Source of the DNA: Alcanivorax sp. S6407
GTDB lineage: Bacteria; Pseudomonadota; Gammaproteobacteria; Pseudomonadales; Alcanivoracaceae
NCBI RefSeq assembly: GCF_023016115.1
Contig: NZ_JALKBH010000004.1
Coordinates: forward strand, 186,001-250,000
Direction of reading: 5' to 3'
DNA: 64,000 nt
The translations under genes and the position numbers were made by a program. Position 1 is the stretch's first letter. Every line of letters starts with the position of its first letter. Below, piece after piece: positions 38,404 to 47,359 of the stretch. Below the pieces are notes generated by a model. It was not told where the DNA came from, ran no database searches, and saw nothing but the letters and a program-made list of their open reading frames with translations.

Positions 38404-39011
38404 TCCCTTGTTTACGGCTACAGGCCGGGCGGTCGATTTTCCCGGGTTTCCGGTTGAATCCGCACCACGAATGGCCTTCATTGGTTTCGAGAATGCGCCG
38501 CTTGCCGGTGACAAACCGTGATCCGCCTCACACTCAACAAAAGCCAACAAAGAATATCCCTTCGGTTACGTGCGGGATGCCCGACGCCAGGCGACATGAC
38601 ACCGCCTGCACCGCTGGCTGCAAGCCAGAAGCTTCGAGCTGTGAGCTGCGTCCGTTTTGATTTAGAAAGGCCCCAAAGTTCCTGAGCTTCTGCATTTCTA
38701 CGAAGCCGCTGCAGGAACGTAGCGTAGCGGAGTAACGCACGTAGTGCGGCCCCGAAGGGGTGAGCGGAGCGAATAACGAGCCTGCTCGCGATCCGAGCCC
38801 AGGCGAGGCAGGGATCCCGGAAACGCATTTCCAATCCACAGGGACATTCCTGAGTTCCGAGTCACGAGAAGCGAGTTCCGAAAGGCAAAACCTGGAGGTT
38901 CCCGGGGGTTGCCGTTCGCAACTCGAAACTCGTCACTCGCTTCTGACACTAACTTCTGCCAGCACCCCGGTTTTAGCGTCAGGCGTCAGGCATCCAGCAT
39001 CCGGCGCAAAG
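38404..39011. repeat. Gene-free repeat region downstream of envZ
   Basis: No convincing gene. Contents: an R5-like GCCCGACGCCAGGCGACATG (about 38580-38599), a REP-like segment with CTGCTCGCGATCCGAGCCCA (about 38760-38832), an R1 inverted repeat (38851-38945, sharing GAGTCACGA and GAAAGGCAAAACCTGG with 29178-29271) and an R5 GCGTCAGGCATCCAGCATCC copy (38975-39005). Confidence 0.6.
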
Positions 39012-40328
39012 CTACCTCACCCCGGCAGAAAGCGACTCCGGCTGCACAAACTGGCCGGTGACCGGGAACCGCACGGTAACCAGCAGCCCGCCATGGGGAT
39101 GGTTGGCCAGGGTCATTTCACCGTGATGCATGTCCACGATGCGCTTGACGATAGCCAGCCCCAGGCCGCTGCCACTGAGAGTGCGCGCCTTTTCCCCCCG
39201 GGAGAATGGCTGCAGCAACAGGGGAATATCTTCTTCTTTCACCCCCTTGCCGTGATCGCGCAGGGTGAGCACCACCACGTTGTCTTGCACCGCGGTACGG
39301 ATCTCTACCGGTGACGCGCCATACTTGAGGGCATTGCCGATCAGGTTGGCGAGCATGCGTTTCACGGTGAGGCGTTTGAGCATCATCCGCGGCAGGTCAT
39401 CCAGCTCAAAGCGCAGTTGCTCCGCCGGGTACTTGCCCGCCACTTCCTGAATCAGACCATTGAGGTTCTCGAAGTCGGGCGTTTCATCAGCACCGTCACG
39501 GATAAAGGCGATGAACTGGTCAAGGATCGCATCCATGTCCTCAATGTCTTCGATGATGCCTTTGGCCAGCTCTTCATCCTGCATGAATTCCGCCGACAGG
39601 CGCAGACGGGTGAGCGGGGTACGCAGGTCATGGGAGACCCCAGCCAGCAGCAATGCCCGGTCGCGCTGGGCCTGCTGTAGATCGCTGGTCATGCGATTGA
39701 ACGCCGCGTTCACCGCCTGAATCTCTTCCGGCCCCAGGGTGGTATCCAGCACCGGCACCGCTTCCCCACGCCCCACCTTCAGCGCCACCCTCGCCAGCCG
39801 CCGCAACGGCAGGTTCAGGCCACGGGCGATCAACAAGCCACCGATAATCGCCAGCAGCGGCACCGTCACCCCCCAGCCGAGCAGCAGGTAACGATCATAA
39901 TCTCGGAAGAATTCCATCGGCACTCGCAGCCAGTTGCCCTGGAAGGAGGGCGCACTGACCCACAATACCGGCTGCCGGTTGTCCTCCAGCCGCACCAGCA
40001 CTGGCTCATTCAACATCTGCTCCAGCTCTTCCTGAAAGCGACTGACCACCGGCTGGGACAACAGCATGGTGCCCTGATGCAGGTTGCTGGGGCTGGCCAC
40101 TTCGATACTGGTGGCACCGGCCAGCCGGCGCGCCAGGCGGGCATCCTCATCACCGCTTTCGGTAAATGCCAGTTCCGCCTGCAGCACGGTGAGCCGGGCG
40201 TACTCACGAATCCCGGGCAAATAGGCATTGCGCGCAAAGAACCACAGGGTCAGCGCCTGACTGATACCAATCACCAGCCCTACCACAATGGCAGAGCGAA
40301 CAAAGGCCGTACGGGGATAGAGTTTCAT
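39012..40328 (-). CDS. envZ: EnvZ-type sensor histidine kinase
   Basis: 438 residues. TM1 about 13-33, a periplasmic sensor of about 115 residues, TM2 about 148-169, then HAMP. The HisKA H-box is [14 protein letters not shown] with the phospho-acceptor His233. The ATPase domain has [10 protein letters not shown] (N box), DHGKGV (G1) and GSGLGLAI (G2). The H-box and length match EnvZ. It lies 93 bases after ompR, but that gap is filled by an inverted repeat rather than the usual tight or overlapping junction. It should phosphorylate OmpR in response to envelope or osmotic conditions. Confidence 0.9.
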   Translation of the reverse strand: MKLYPRTAFVRSAIVVGLVIGISQALTLWFFARNAYLPGIREYARLTVLQAELAFTESGDEDARLARRLAGATSIEVASPSNLHQGTMLLSQPVVSRFQEELEQMLNEPVLVRLEDNRQPVLWVSAPSFQGNWLRVPMEFFRDYDRYLLLGWGVTVPLLAIIGGLLIARGLNLPLRRLARVALKVGRGEAVPVLDTTLGPEEIQAVNAAFNRMTSDLQQAQRDRALLLAGVSHDLRTPLTRLRLSAEFMQDEELAKGIIEDIEDMDAILDQFIAFIRDGADETPDFENLNGLIQEVAGKYPAEQLRFELDDLPRMMLKRLTVKRMLANLIGNALKYGASPVEIRTAVQDNVVVLTLRDHGKGVKEEDIPLLLQPFSRGEKARTLSGSGLGLAIVKRIVDMHHGEMTLANHPHGGLLVTVRFPVTGQFVQPESLSAGVR

Positions 40329-40334
40329 GGATAG

Positions 40335-40421
40335 GTCGCCAGAGGCTGGACGCCTGACGCCCGACGCGGAAAAGAACGCCCGGCTTCAGGCGTCATGCAT
40401 CCGGCGTCCAGCGTCAAGCGC
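40335..40421. repeat. R5 inverted repeat in the ompR-envZ gap
   Basis: GGCTGGACGCCTGACGCCCG faces CAGGCGTCATGCATCCGGCG and CGTCCAGCGTC, giving an imperfect stem within an otherwise expected operon. The words match 38975-39005. Confidence 0.65.
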
Positions 40422-41132
40422 TCAATCAGGTACAAACACATAACCCACGCCCCAGACGGTCTGGACGTAGCGGGGTTTGGAAGGGTCATCTTCCAGCAGG
40501 CGGCGCAGGCGCGACACCTGCACGTCGATTGAGCGCTCCATGGCAGACCACTCGCGGCCACGGGCCAGGCTCATCAGCTTGTCACGGGTAAGCGGCTCGC
40601 GGGGGTTCTGCACCAGGGCCTTGAGTACGGCAAATTCACCAGTAGTCAGGCTTTGTGGGTCACCGTCGCGGGTCAGGGTACGGTTGGCCAGATCCAGGGT
40701 CCAGGGGCCAAAGCTCACCTGCCCCTCTTCCTTGCTCGGCGCACCGGGCAGCTCACGCACATGGCGGCGCAGCACGGCACGAATGCGGGCATCCAGCTCC
40801 TTGGGGTTGAACGGCTTGGGCAAGTAATCATCGGCACCGGCATCCAGCCCTTCAATGCGTTCCGCATCATCTCCCTTGGCGGTGAGCATGATGATCGGCA
40901 GGCTGTTTTCGGCCTCACGCAGGCGACGACAGATGGACAAACCGTCTTCGCCGGGTAGCATCAGATCCAGTACCATGAGTGAATAGATTTCACGGGATAG
41001 TGCCCGGTCCATCTGTTCGGCATCCGCCACCGCCTTGACAGTGTAACCGGCCTCTTCCAGAAACCGTTGCAACAGGCTGCGCAGGCGCGCATCGTCGTCC
41101 ACGACGAGAATCTTGTCTTGTTGTTCGCTCAC
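40422..41132 (-). CDS. ompR: OmpR-type response regulator
   Basis: 236 residues from the GTG at 41132, chosen because GGGAGG lies four bases upstream and the receiver begins at once (QQDKILVVDDDARLR). Receiver residues: acidic pocket VVDDD and phospho-acceptor Asp56 in VLDLMLPGEDG. The C-terminal winged helix has RSIDVQVSRLRRLLEDDPSK and YVQTVWGVGYVFVPD, very close to OmpR. Transcribed ahead of envZ and divergent from the RND efflux pair, which it could control from the shared intergenic region. Confidence 0.93.
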   Translation of the reverse strand: MSEQQDKILVVDDDARLRSLLQRFLEEAGYTVKAVADAEQMDRALSREIYSLMVLDLMLPGEDGLSICRRLREAENSLPIIMLTAKGDDAERIEGLDAGADDYLPKPFNPKELDARIRAVLRRHVRELPGAPSKEEGQVSFGPWTLDLANRTLTRDGDPQSLTTGEFAVLKALVQNPREPLTRDKLMSLARGREWSAMERSIDVQVSRLRRLLEDDPSKPRYVQTVWGVGYVFVPD

Positions 41133-41288
41133 TGGACCTCCCGGGAATCTGTGCACAGGGCAAGCAGATGCAAAGTAATGACAAATCAGAACAATTTCAC
41201 GGTCTGATTTTCGTATTATGCTGCGAACGTGCAAGAAATTGGCATGACCAGATTGTTTAAAAACATTGCCGGGCGCACCTCCCCTGGC

Positions 41289-41319
41289 TTGACGGACCAT
41301 TGCCGGAATGGCGTTTAAT
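41289..41319 (+). promoter_or_regulatory. Possible promoter of the RND adaptor gene
   Basis: TTGACG (41289-41294) and TTTAAT (41314-41319) with a 19-base spacer, slightly long. If real, transcription starts near 41326, which rules out translation starts at 41300 and 41321 and supports the TTG at 41348. Confidence 0.4.
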
Positions 41320-41347
41320 CTTGAATAAACAGAATAAGGGGTCGACC

Positions 41348-42652
41348 TTGCGCGAGCGCCTCCAACAGATTCCCCCGGTTCCCCGAGTCATTCTGGGTAC
41401 CGTCGTGGCCATTATCCTGCTGTCTGTGTTCAAACCCTCGGCCCCCACCCAGGATGTCAGCGAGCATTATGACCGGGTGCGCTACGTGCTTGCCGATCCG
41501 GCCGCCCGGGCACCACAGATCCAGCTGTTCGGCCGGGTACAGTCCCCCCGCGCCGCCAGCCTCACGGCCGTGGTCACCGCCAATGTGGCCGACACCCCGG
41601 CACGCGCCGGCAGCCGCGTCAGCGAAGGCGACCTGCTGATCCAGCTGGACGACACGGAAGCCGCTCTCGCCCGGGATCGCGCCCAGGCCGCCCGCGACGA
41701 GGCCCAGGCACAACTGGACACCACCCGCCTGCGTTATGACAGCGACCGCAAGAATCTCGAGCTGGAAAAGAAACTGGCCCGGCTGGCCGCCGACAATCTT
41801 GAACGGCTGGAATCCCTGCGTGGCAAGAAGCTGGTTTCGCAAACCCAGCTGGATCAGGCCGAGGAAGCCAAGGCTCGTGCCGACCTGTCCCTGGCCCAGC
41901 GCCAGCTCAGCGTCAACGATTTCCGTAATGAACTGGCCCGCATGGAAGCAAGGCTGGCCAGTGCCGAAGCCCAGCTCAAGCAGGCCGAGATCGACCTGGG
42001 CCGCACCCGGGTGGCGGCGCCCTTTGCCGGCACCGTAACCAACGTAGCAGTGGCACCCGGCGAACGGGTGCGCCCCGGCGAACCTCTGGTCAGCCTGTTC
42101 GCCGACACGGAACTGGAAGTGCGCGCACAGATTCCGGATCGCCACCTGCCCGCCATCCGTGATGGCCTGCAACAGGGCGACCTGACCGCCAGCACCACCC
42201 TGGAAGGGCAGACACTGACCCTTAACCTGAAACGCCTGGCCGGTGATGCCGCCGACGCCCGGGGCGGCATCGACGGCCTGTTCGAGTTTGTCGACGGGGT
42301 ACCCGCTGCCGCCCTCGGTCGGCCCATCACCATTACCCTGACCCTGCCAAAGCTGGATCATTTGCTGGCCCTGCCGGCCACCGCCCTGCACGGCCTCAAC
42401 CGGCTTTACCGGATCGATGACGATAACCGTCTGCAGCGGGTGAGCGCCGAGATCGTCGGCGAATCCATGCTGGGCGAGCAGTCCGTGCTGCTGCTCAGGG
42501 CCCCTTCCCTGTCCGGCGGTGAGCGGGTAATGACCACCCAGCTACCCCAGGCCATCGTCGGCCTGCCGGTGGATCCGCGCCCGGTACCCGGCAGCAATGC
42601 CGACACCGGGACCGAACCGGCCGCTCCCACTGCGGAGGTAGAGGGTGAGTGA
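41348..42652 (+). CDS. RND efflux periplasmic adaptor (membrane fusion protein)
   Basis: 434 residues from the TTG at 41348, which has AAGGGG six bases before it. One N-terminal membrane helix (PRVILGTVVAIILLSVF) anchors it. The lipoyl half-motif (VVTANVADTPARAGSRVSEG), a long coiled-coil hairpin (about 85-195) and the second lipoyl half (TRVAAPFAGTVTNVAVAPGE) follow, then a beta-barrel domain. It should link the RND pump encoded next to an outer-membrane TolC-type channel, which is not in this window. The pump gene overlaps its end by eight bases. Confidence 0.9.
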   Translation: MRERLQQIPPVPRVILGTVVAIILLSVFKPSAPTQDVSEHYDRVRYVLADPAARAPQIQLFGRVQSPRAASLTAVVTANVADTPARAGSRVSEGDLLIQLDDTEAALARDRAQAARDEAQAQLDTTRLRYDSDRKNLELEKKLARLAADNLERLESLRGKKLVSQTQLDQAEEAKARADLSLAQRQLSVNDFRNELARMEARLASAEAQLKQAEIDLGRTRVAAPFAGTVTNVAVAPGERVRPGEPLVSLFADTELEVRAQIPDRHLPAIRDGLQQGDLTASTTLEGQTLTLNLKRLAGDAADARGGIDGLFEFVDGVPAAALGRPITITLTLPKLDHLLALPATALHGLNRLYRIDDDNRLQRVSAEIVGESMLGEQSVLLLRAPSLSGGERVMTTQLPQAIVGLPVDPRPVPGSNADTGTEPAAPTAEVEGE

Positions 42653-45600
42653 ACCACGGGGTCTGATCGCCAGCTTTACCGGCCACAAGGTAGCGGCCAA
42701 TCTGCTGATGCTATTGATGGTGATGCTGGGCCTGCTCGGCCTCACCCGCCTCAACACCCAGATGTTCCCGAATTTTGAATTCGACTACGTCACCGTCACC
42801 GTGCCGTGGCGCGGTGCCAGCCCCGAAGATGTGCAGCGCTCCATCACCATTCCCATTGAGCAGGCCCTCAAGACCCTGCCCAATACCAAGAAACTGATCG
42901 CCCGCTCCCAGCAAGGGGCAGCGGCCTTCTTCATCGAACTGGAAGCCGGTTCGGACCTGGGCCTGGCCCTGGATGAAGTGCGCCAGCGCATCAATTCCAT
43001 CCGTAATCTGCCCCAGGATGCAGAACGCCCGGTGATCCAGAAGATCACCCGCTTCTCCCTGGTCACCAGCATTCTGCTCACCTCCGAGAATGGCAGCCTG
43101 GAAGAGCTACGCCACCTGGCCCGGCAACTGGAAGATGAACTGCTGGCACTGGGTGTGGGCAAGGTGGAATTTTCCGGTATGCCGGAAGAGGAAATGGCCA
43201 TCCAGGTGCCGGCCGGCACCCTCCATGATCTGCGCATGAGTCTCGGCGACATCGCCAACCGGGTTCGCAGCTTCAGCCAGGATACCCCCGCTGGCACCGT
43301 AGGCCGCGATGATGCCGCCAAGCAGTTACGTGCCCTGGGTCAGCGCCGCGACGAACGCGCCTTTGCCGAACTGCCGCTGATCACCACCGCCGACGGCCAG
43401 CAACTGACCCTGGGCGATGTGGCCATCATCGAACGCCGCCCGCGGGACGACCAGGCCACCCTTACCTGGCAGGGTTATCCGGCCATCGAACTGCAGGCCA
43501 TGCGCGGTGAAGACGATGACATGCTGGAGCTGGCCGACCGTATTCTCGCCTGGGGCGCCGAACGACAGGCCACCCTGCCGGAAGGCGTCACCCTGACCTT
43601 CCATTCGCAGACCTGGAAACTGGTACAGGACCGCATCTCTACCTTGCTGTGGAATGGTATTTCCGGTCTGGTACTGGTGATTCTGACGCTGTACTTCTTC
43701 CTCAATGCCCGGGTGGCCTGGTGGGTCACCGTAGGTATTCCGGTGTCCTTCATGGCCACGCTCGGCCTGCTGTGGTTCTTCGGCGGCACCATCAACATGA
43801 TCAGCCTGTTCGGCCTGATTCTGGCACTGGGTCTGATCGTGGATGACGCCATCGTAGTGGGCGAAGACACCCTCACCCACCTGCAACAGGGGGAGTCCGC
43901 CCACCGTGCCGCCCTGGGTGGCGCCAAACGCATGTTCTGGCCAGTGGTGGCGTCATCGACCACCACCATTGCCGCCTTCCTGCCACTGGGCATGATGAGT
44001 GGCGCCATGGGCAAGATCGCCTTCGACATTCCCTTTGTGATGATCTGCGTGATTCTCGCCTCGCTGCTGGAATGCTTCATGGTGCTGCCCGGCCACCTGC
44101 ATCACAGCTTCCGCGGTCTGCAGATCAAGAGCAGCGGCCTGCGCCAGCGTATTGATGACGGCTTCAACCGGATTCGCGATGAAAAATTCCGCCCGCTGGT
44201 GCACTGGGCAGTGCGTAACCGGCACCTGGTCAGCGTGTCCGCCATCTGTGCCTTTGTGCTGGCGCTGGCCGTGGTTGCCACTGGCTGGCTCAAGTTCACC
44301 TTCTTCCCGCCGGTGGACAGCGACCAGATTCGCGCCATTGCCCGCTTCACCTCCGGCACCGACCAGGCCCAGGTGGATCGCTTCCTGGATCATCTGGAAG
44401 ACACCCTGTACGTCACCAACGAGGAACTGGGTGGCCATCTGGTGCTCACCAGCATCATGCATCACGGCGCCGCCTCCGGCTTCCCCAGCCCCGGTGGCCC
44501 GCAGAACAAGAACGGTGATGAGTACGGCACCCTTATGGTGGAGGTCTACATCGGCCCCGACCGGGACATCAGCAATGACGAACTGATCAAGCAGTGGCGT
44601 GACAAGGTGACCCTGCCCGCCGGCCTGGAGCAGCTGCTGATCTCCCAGCCGGAAGCCGGTCCACCGGGCAAGCCCATCGAGATCAAGCTCACCGGCAGTG
44701 ACGCCAGCACCCTCAAGGACGCCTCCATGGCGCTGCAGGAAAAGCTGCGTGAATTCGCCGGGGTCAGCAATGTGGATGACGACCTGCCCTACGGCAAGGA
44801 ACAGCTCACCTTCGAGCTCACCCCCCAGGGACGCGCCCTGGGCCTGTCCCTGAATGATGTGGCCGGCCAGCTGCGCTCCGCCTTTGATGGCAACCTGGCC
44901 CAGCTCTACAACGAGCAGGACGAGGAAGTAGAAGTGCGGGTGATGCTGCCGGACAGCGAGCGGCGCCGCTTCAGCGCCATCGAACGGTTGCCCGTAATCA
45001 CCCCCATGGGCGACGCCGTGCCGCTGCGCGATGTGGTGGTCTTCGATGCCCGCAAGGGGGTGGACCTGCTGCGCCGGGTGGATGGCGAACTGGCGGTCAC
45101 CGTGTACGCTGATCTTGACCCGGAGCAGGGCAACGCCAACGCCATCATCGCCTCACTCAAGGAAGGCACCCTTCCCCAGCTGCAGGCCCTGTATGGCATT
45201 GGCGTGGGCTATGAAGGCAAGCTGCAGGAGCAGGCCGACAACCTGCGCGACATGGCCACCGGCGCACTACTGGGCCTGGCGATTATCTACATCGTGCTGG
45301 CCTGGGTATTCAGTTCCTATTCCTGGCCGCTGGCGATCATGACGGCCATCTTCTTCGGTCTGACCGGGGCGGTGATCGGCCACCTGTTCACCGCCCCCTT
45401 CGGCATCAAGTTCTCCATGTTCTCGGCCATGGGGCTGTTCGGACTGTCCGGCATCATCGTCAACGACTCCATCGTGCTGGTCAGCTTCTACAAGCAACTG
45501 ATCGCCGATGGCATGGAACGCTACGAGGCCATCGTGGAAGCCTGTGTACGGCGTCTGCGCGCGGTACTGCTCACCTCCATCACCACCATCGCCGGTCTGA

Positions 45601-46253
45601 CCCCGATCCTCTTCGAGACCTCCATGCAGGCCCAGTTCCTCAAGCCCATGGCGGTGAGTCTGGTATTTGGCCTGCTGTTCGGCACCAGCCTGATCCTGCT
45701 GGTGGTGCCCGCCATGCTGATGATCATCGAGGAGCAACGCGATCGCCTCCGCCATCTGGGCCATATCCTGGCGCTGGACAACTGGGGCAATCTGGCCCGC
45801 AGCCTGTGGCGCTTTGATCCGCAGCACTACCGCCAGCAACCGGGACCGGAGGGGCTCGCGGGTCATCTGTGGTGGGTGATAATTCTCGGCCCGCTGCTAC
45901 TACTGAAACTGCTCGGCCTGCTGCCCGCACTGATTGACGCCGGCAAGGCCGGCCACCTGTTGGTCGCCATCCCCGTCGGGCTGATCTGGCTGGCCATGAC
46001 CGCGCTCGGCGCCCTGTTCCTGTGGCAACTGTTGCGCCGCCGCCGCAGCGCCCCCGCCAGTGCCCGCCGCTGGCTGCTGCTGACCGGGCTGGGCGGCCTG
46101 CTGGTGAGCGTTGTCGCCCCCTGGGCCGGCGACCCCGGCAACTCCCTGGCGCAACCCTTCTGGGCCCTGGCCAACAGCACCCTATGGTACGCCCTGATCA
46201 TGCTGCCCCTGCTGTTCTGGACCCGCCGCAGCGCCAGCACCCTGACGAGGTAG
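42645..46253 (+). CDS. RND efflux pump (AcrB/MexF-like) with extra C-terminal membrane region
   Basis: 1202 residues. The GTG start overlaps the adaptor stop and has GGAGG upstream. Typical RND features: TM1 near residue 15, periplasmic loops, the TM4 segment LALGLIVDDAIVVGEDTLTH with paired Asp, and the second half GLFGLSGIIVNDSIVLVSFY. Usual pumps of this type end near residue 1030-1060, at a point matching VVPAMLMIIEE here. The chain continues another 150 residues with about four more hydrophobic segments (for example VIILGPLLLLKLLGLLPALI). Substrate unknown; the adaptor-pump pair suggests hydrophobic or drug-like compounds. Confidence 0.9.
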   Translation: MSEPRGLIASFTGHKVAANLLMLLMVMLGLLGLTRLNTQMFPNFEFDYVTVTVPWRGASPEDVQRSITIPIEQALKTLPNTKKLIARSQQGAAAFFIELEAGSDLGLALDEVRQRINSIRNLPQDAERPVIQKITRFSLVTSILLTSENGSLEELRHLARQLEDELLALGVGKVEFSGMPEEEMAIQVPAGTLHDLRMSLGDIANRVRSFSQDTPAGTVGRDDAAKQLRALGQRRDERAFAELPLITTADGQQLTLGDVAIIERRPRDDQATLTWQGYPAIELQAMRGEDDDMLELADRILAWGAERQATLPEGVTLTFHSQTWKLVQDRISTLLWNGISGLVLVILTLYFFLNARVAWWVTVGIPVSFMATLGLLWFFGGTINMISLFGLILALGLIVDDAIVVGEDTLTHLQQGESAHRAALGGAKRMFWPVVASSTTTIAAFLPLGMMSGAMGKIAFDIPFVMICVILASLLECFMVLPGHLHHSFRGLQIKSSGLRQRIDDGFNRIRDEKFRPLVHWAVRNRHLVSVSAICAFVLALAVVATGWLKFTFFPPVDSDQIRAIARFTSGTDQAQVDRFLDHLEDTLYVTNEELGGHLVLTSIMHHGAASGFPSPGGPQNKNGDEYGTLMVEVYIGPDRDISNDELIKQWRDKVTLPAGLEQLLISQPEAGPPGKPIEIKLTGSDASTLKDASMALQEKLREFAGVSNVDDDLPYGKEQLTFELTPQGRALGLSLNDVAGQLRSAFDGNLAQLYNEQDEEVEVRVMLPDSERRRFSAIERLPVITPMGDAVPLRDVVVFDARKGVDLLRRVDGELAVTVYADLDPEQGNANAIIASLKEGTLPQLQALYGIGVGYEGKLQEQADNLRDMATGALLGLAIIYIVLAWVFSSYSWPLAIMTAIFFGLTGAVIGHLFTAPFGIKFSMFSAMGLFGLSGIIVNDSIVLVSFYKQLIADGMERYEAIVEACVRRLRAVLLTSITTIAGLTPILFETSMQAQFLKPMAVSLVFGLLFGTSLILLVVPAMLMIIEEQRDRLRHLGHILALDNWGNLARSLWRFDPQHYRQQPGPEGLAGHLWWVIILGPLLLLKLLGLLPALIDAGKAGHLLVAIPVGLIWLAMTALGALFLWQLLRRRRSAPASARRWLLLTGLGGLLVSVVAPWAGDPGNSLAQPFWALANSTLWYALIMLPLLFWTRRSASTLTR

Positions 46254-46851
46254 ACACAAGCTACAAGCTTCAAGCTGCAACGCGGGAAGGGGCTTTGCGA
46301 CACAGCCCCTTCCAACCGCGCGCCAGCTCTGGAAACTGCTGCTGTGGGAGCTTGCCTGCAAGCGATCCGAGCCTTGGCGAGGTCAGAGCCTGGCGGATAC
46401 CCAACCGCTGTAAAGAATGGATTTACCACAGAGGGCACAGAGTTCACTGAGAAAAACCCGCCTGCTCTGTGGTGAGACGGCTTTTCCCTGGCCCCGATTC
46501 GTTCAACAAGCTGCACGAACGGCTTCTTCAACGGAGTCAAAACCAGGTTGTCCACAGCACAGCAAAGAAGGTTTTCCCTCAGTGAACTCTGTGACCTCTG
46601 TGGTAAAAATGCCGTTGATCAGACCAGAAGCGCGGGCACAGCGGCAAACGAATGGCACCCATCTGCCCCGCGTTGCAGCTTGAAGCTTGTCGCTTGCAGC
46701 TGCTTTTGGCGACACTTTGCGTCACACTGCATGCCATAATTCGACAGATTACCTGCACTTGAACAGCTGATATGATGCTGGATTGATTGCAGCGCATGAC
46801 CATAACAAGACAGGCCACCACGACAGGATGGCCTGGTTTCAGGAGAGCAAG
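46254..46851. repeat. Composite repeat region between RND pump and pilH-like gene
   Basis: No gene. R2 words bound it: GCTACAAGCTTCAAGCTGCA (46259-46278) and the inverted GCAGCTTGAAGCTTGTCGCT (about 46675-46694). Between them lie a REP-like unit (GTGGGAGCTTGCCTGCAAGC, 46344-46363) and two R3 units in inverted orientation (CCACAGAGGGCACAGAGTTC at 46428-46447; CTCAGTGAACTCTGTGACCT at about 46577-46596). After 46706 comes the promoter region of the regulator gene. Confidence 0.7.
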
Positions 46852-47214
46852 ATGGCCAAAATCCTTGTAGTGGATGATTCCCCGACGCAACTCACCAACC
46901 TGGTCAAGATTGTCGAGAGCCAGGGGCACAGTGTCGTGACCGCCACCAATGGCATGGAAGGCGTGGACAAGGCGCGCGCTGAACAACCAGACCTGATCTT
47001 GATGGATGTGGTGATGCCGGAACTGAATGGCTTCCAGGCTACCCGCAAGATCACCCGGGACCCCAGCACCGAGAACATCCCGGTGATTCTGGTCACCACC
47101 AAGGATCAGGAAACCGACAAGGTGTGGGGCGAACGTCAGGGCGCCTTCGGCTATGTGGTCAAACCCCCGGTGGAAGCCGAGCTGGTGGCCATGATCAACA
47201 AGGCGCTGGGTTAA
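46852..47214 (+). CDS. PilH-like single-domain response regulator
   Basis: 120 residues from the ATG at 46852 (AGGAG seven bases upstream). It is only a CheY-like receiver: LVVDDSPTQ acidic pocket, phospho-acceptor Asp52 in LILMDVVMPELNG and a Lys in GYVVKPP. The run VTTKDQETDKVWGERQGA is a hallmark of PilH/PilG-type regulators of twitching motility. No pil-chp genes surround it, so it may be a stand-alone copy or work elsewhere. An intrinsic terminator follows. Confidence 0.85.
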   Translation: MAKILVVDDSPTQLTNLVKIVESQGHSVVTATNGMEGVDKARAEQPDLILMDVVMPELNGFQATRKITRDPSTENIPVILVTTKDQETDKVWGERQGAFGYVVKPPVEAELVAMINKALG

Positions 47215-47267
47215 TACCTGGCCGGCCCGAAATCCAAGCCACAGCGGCCAATACAAGTCAATCTGTT

Positions 47268-47311
47268 AACGACCGGCATCATTCCCTATGATTCCGGTCG
47301 TTTTCGTTTTT
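47268..47311 (+). terminator. Intrinsic terminator after the pilH-like gene
   Basis: AACGACCGG and CCGGTCGTT pair perfectly (9 bp) around a 17-base loop, and a T-rich tract (TTTTCGTTTTT) follows. It isolates the regulator from tex. Confidence 0.85.
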
Positions 47312-47359
47312 AAACAGCGGTGAAACAGAGCAGCACCGGTGTGCATATCAGGGAATCTC

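Noticed and set aside
38299-38550. Minus-strand 83-codon frame in the repeat-rich gap
   Set aside because: No ribosome site at its start and no domain, and its end lies inside the candidate small RNA; a leader peptide of 24 codons remains possible.
46254-46706. CRISPR or insertion sequence in the composite repeat region
   Set aside because: Repeats are few, of different families, without regular spacers, and no transposase frame is present.
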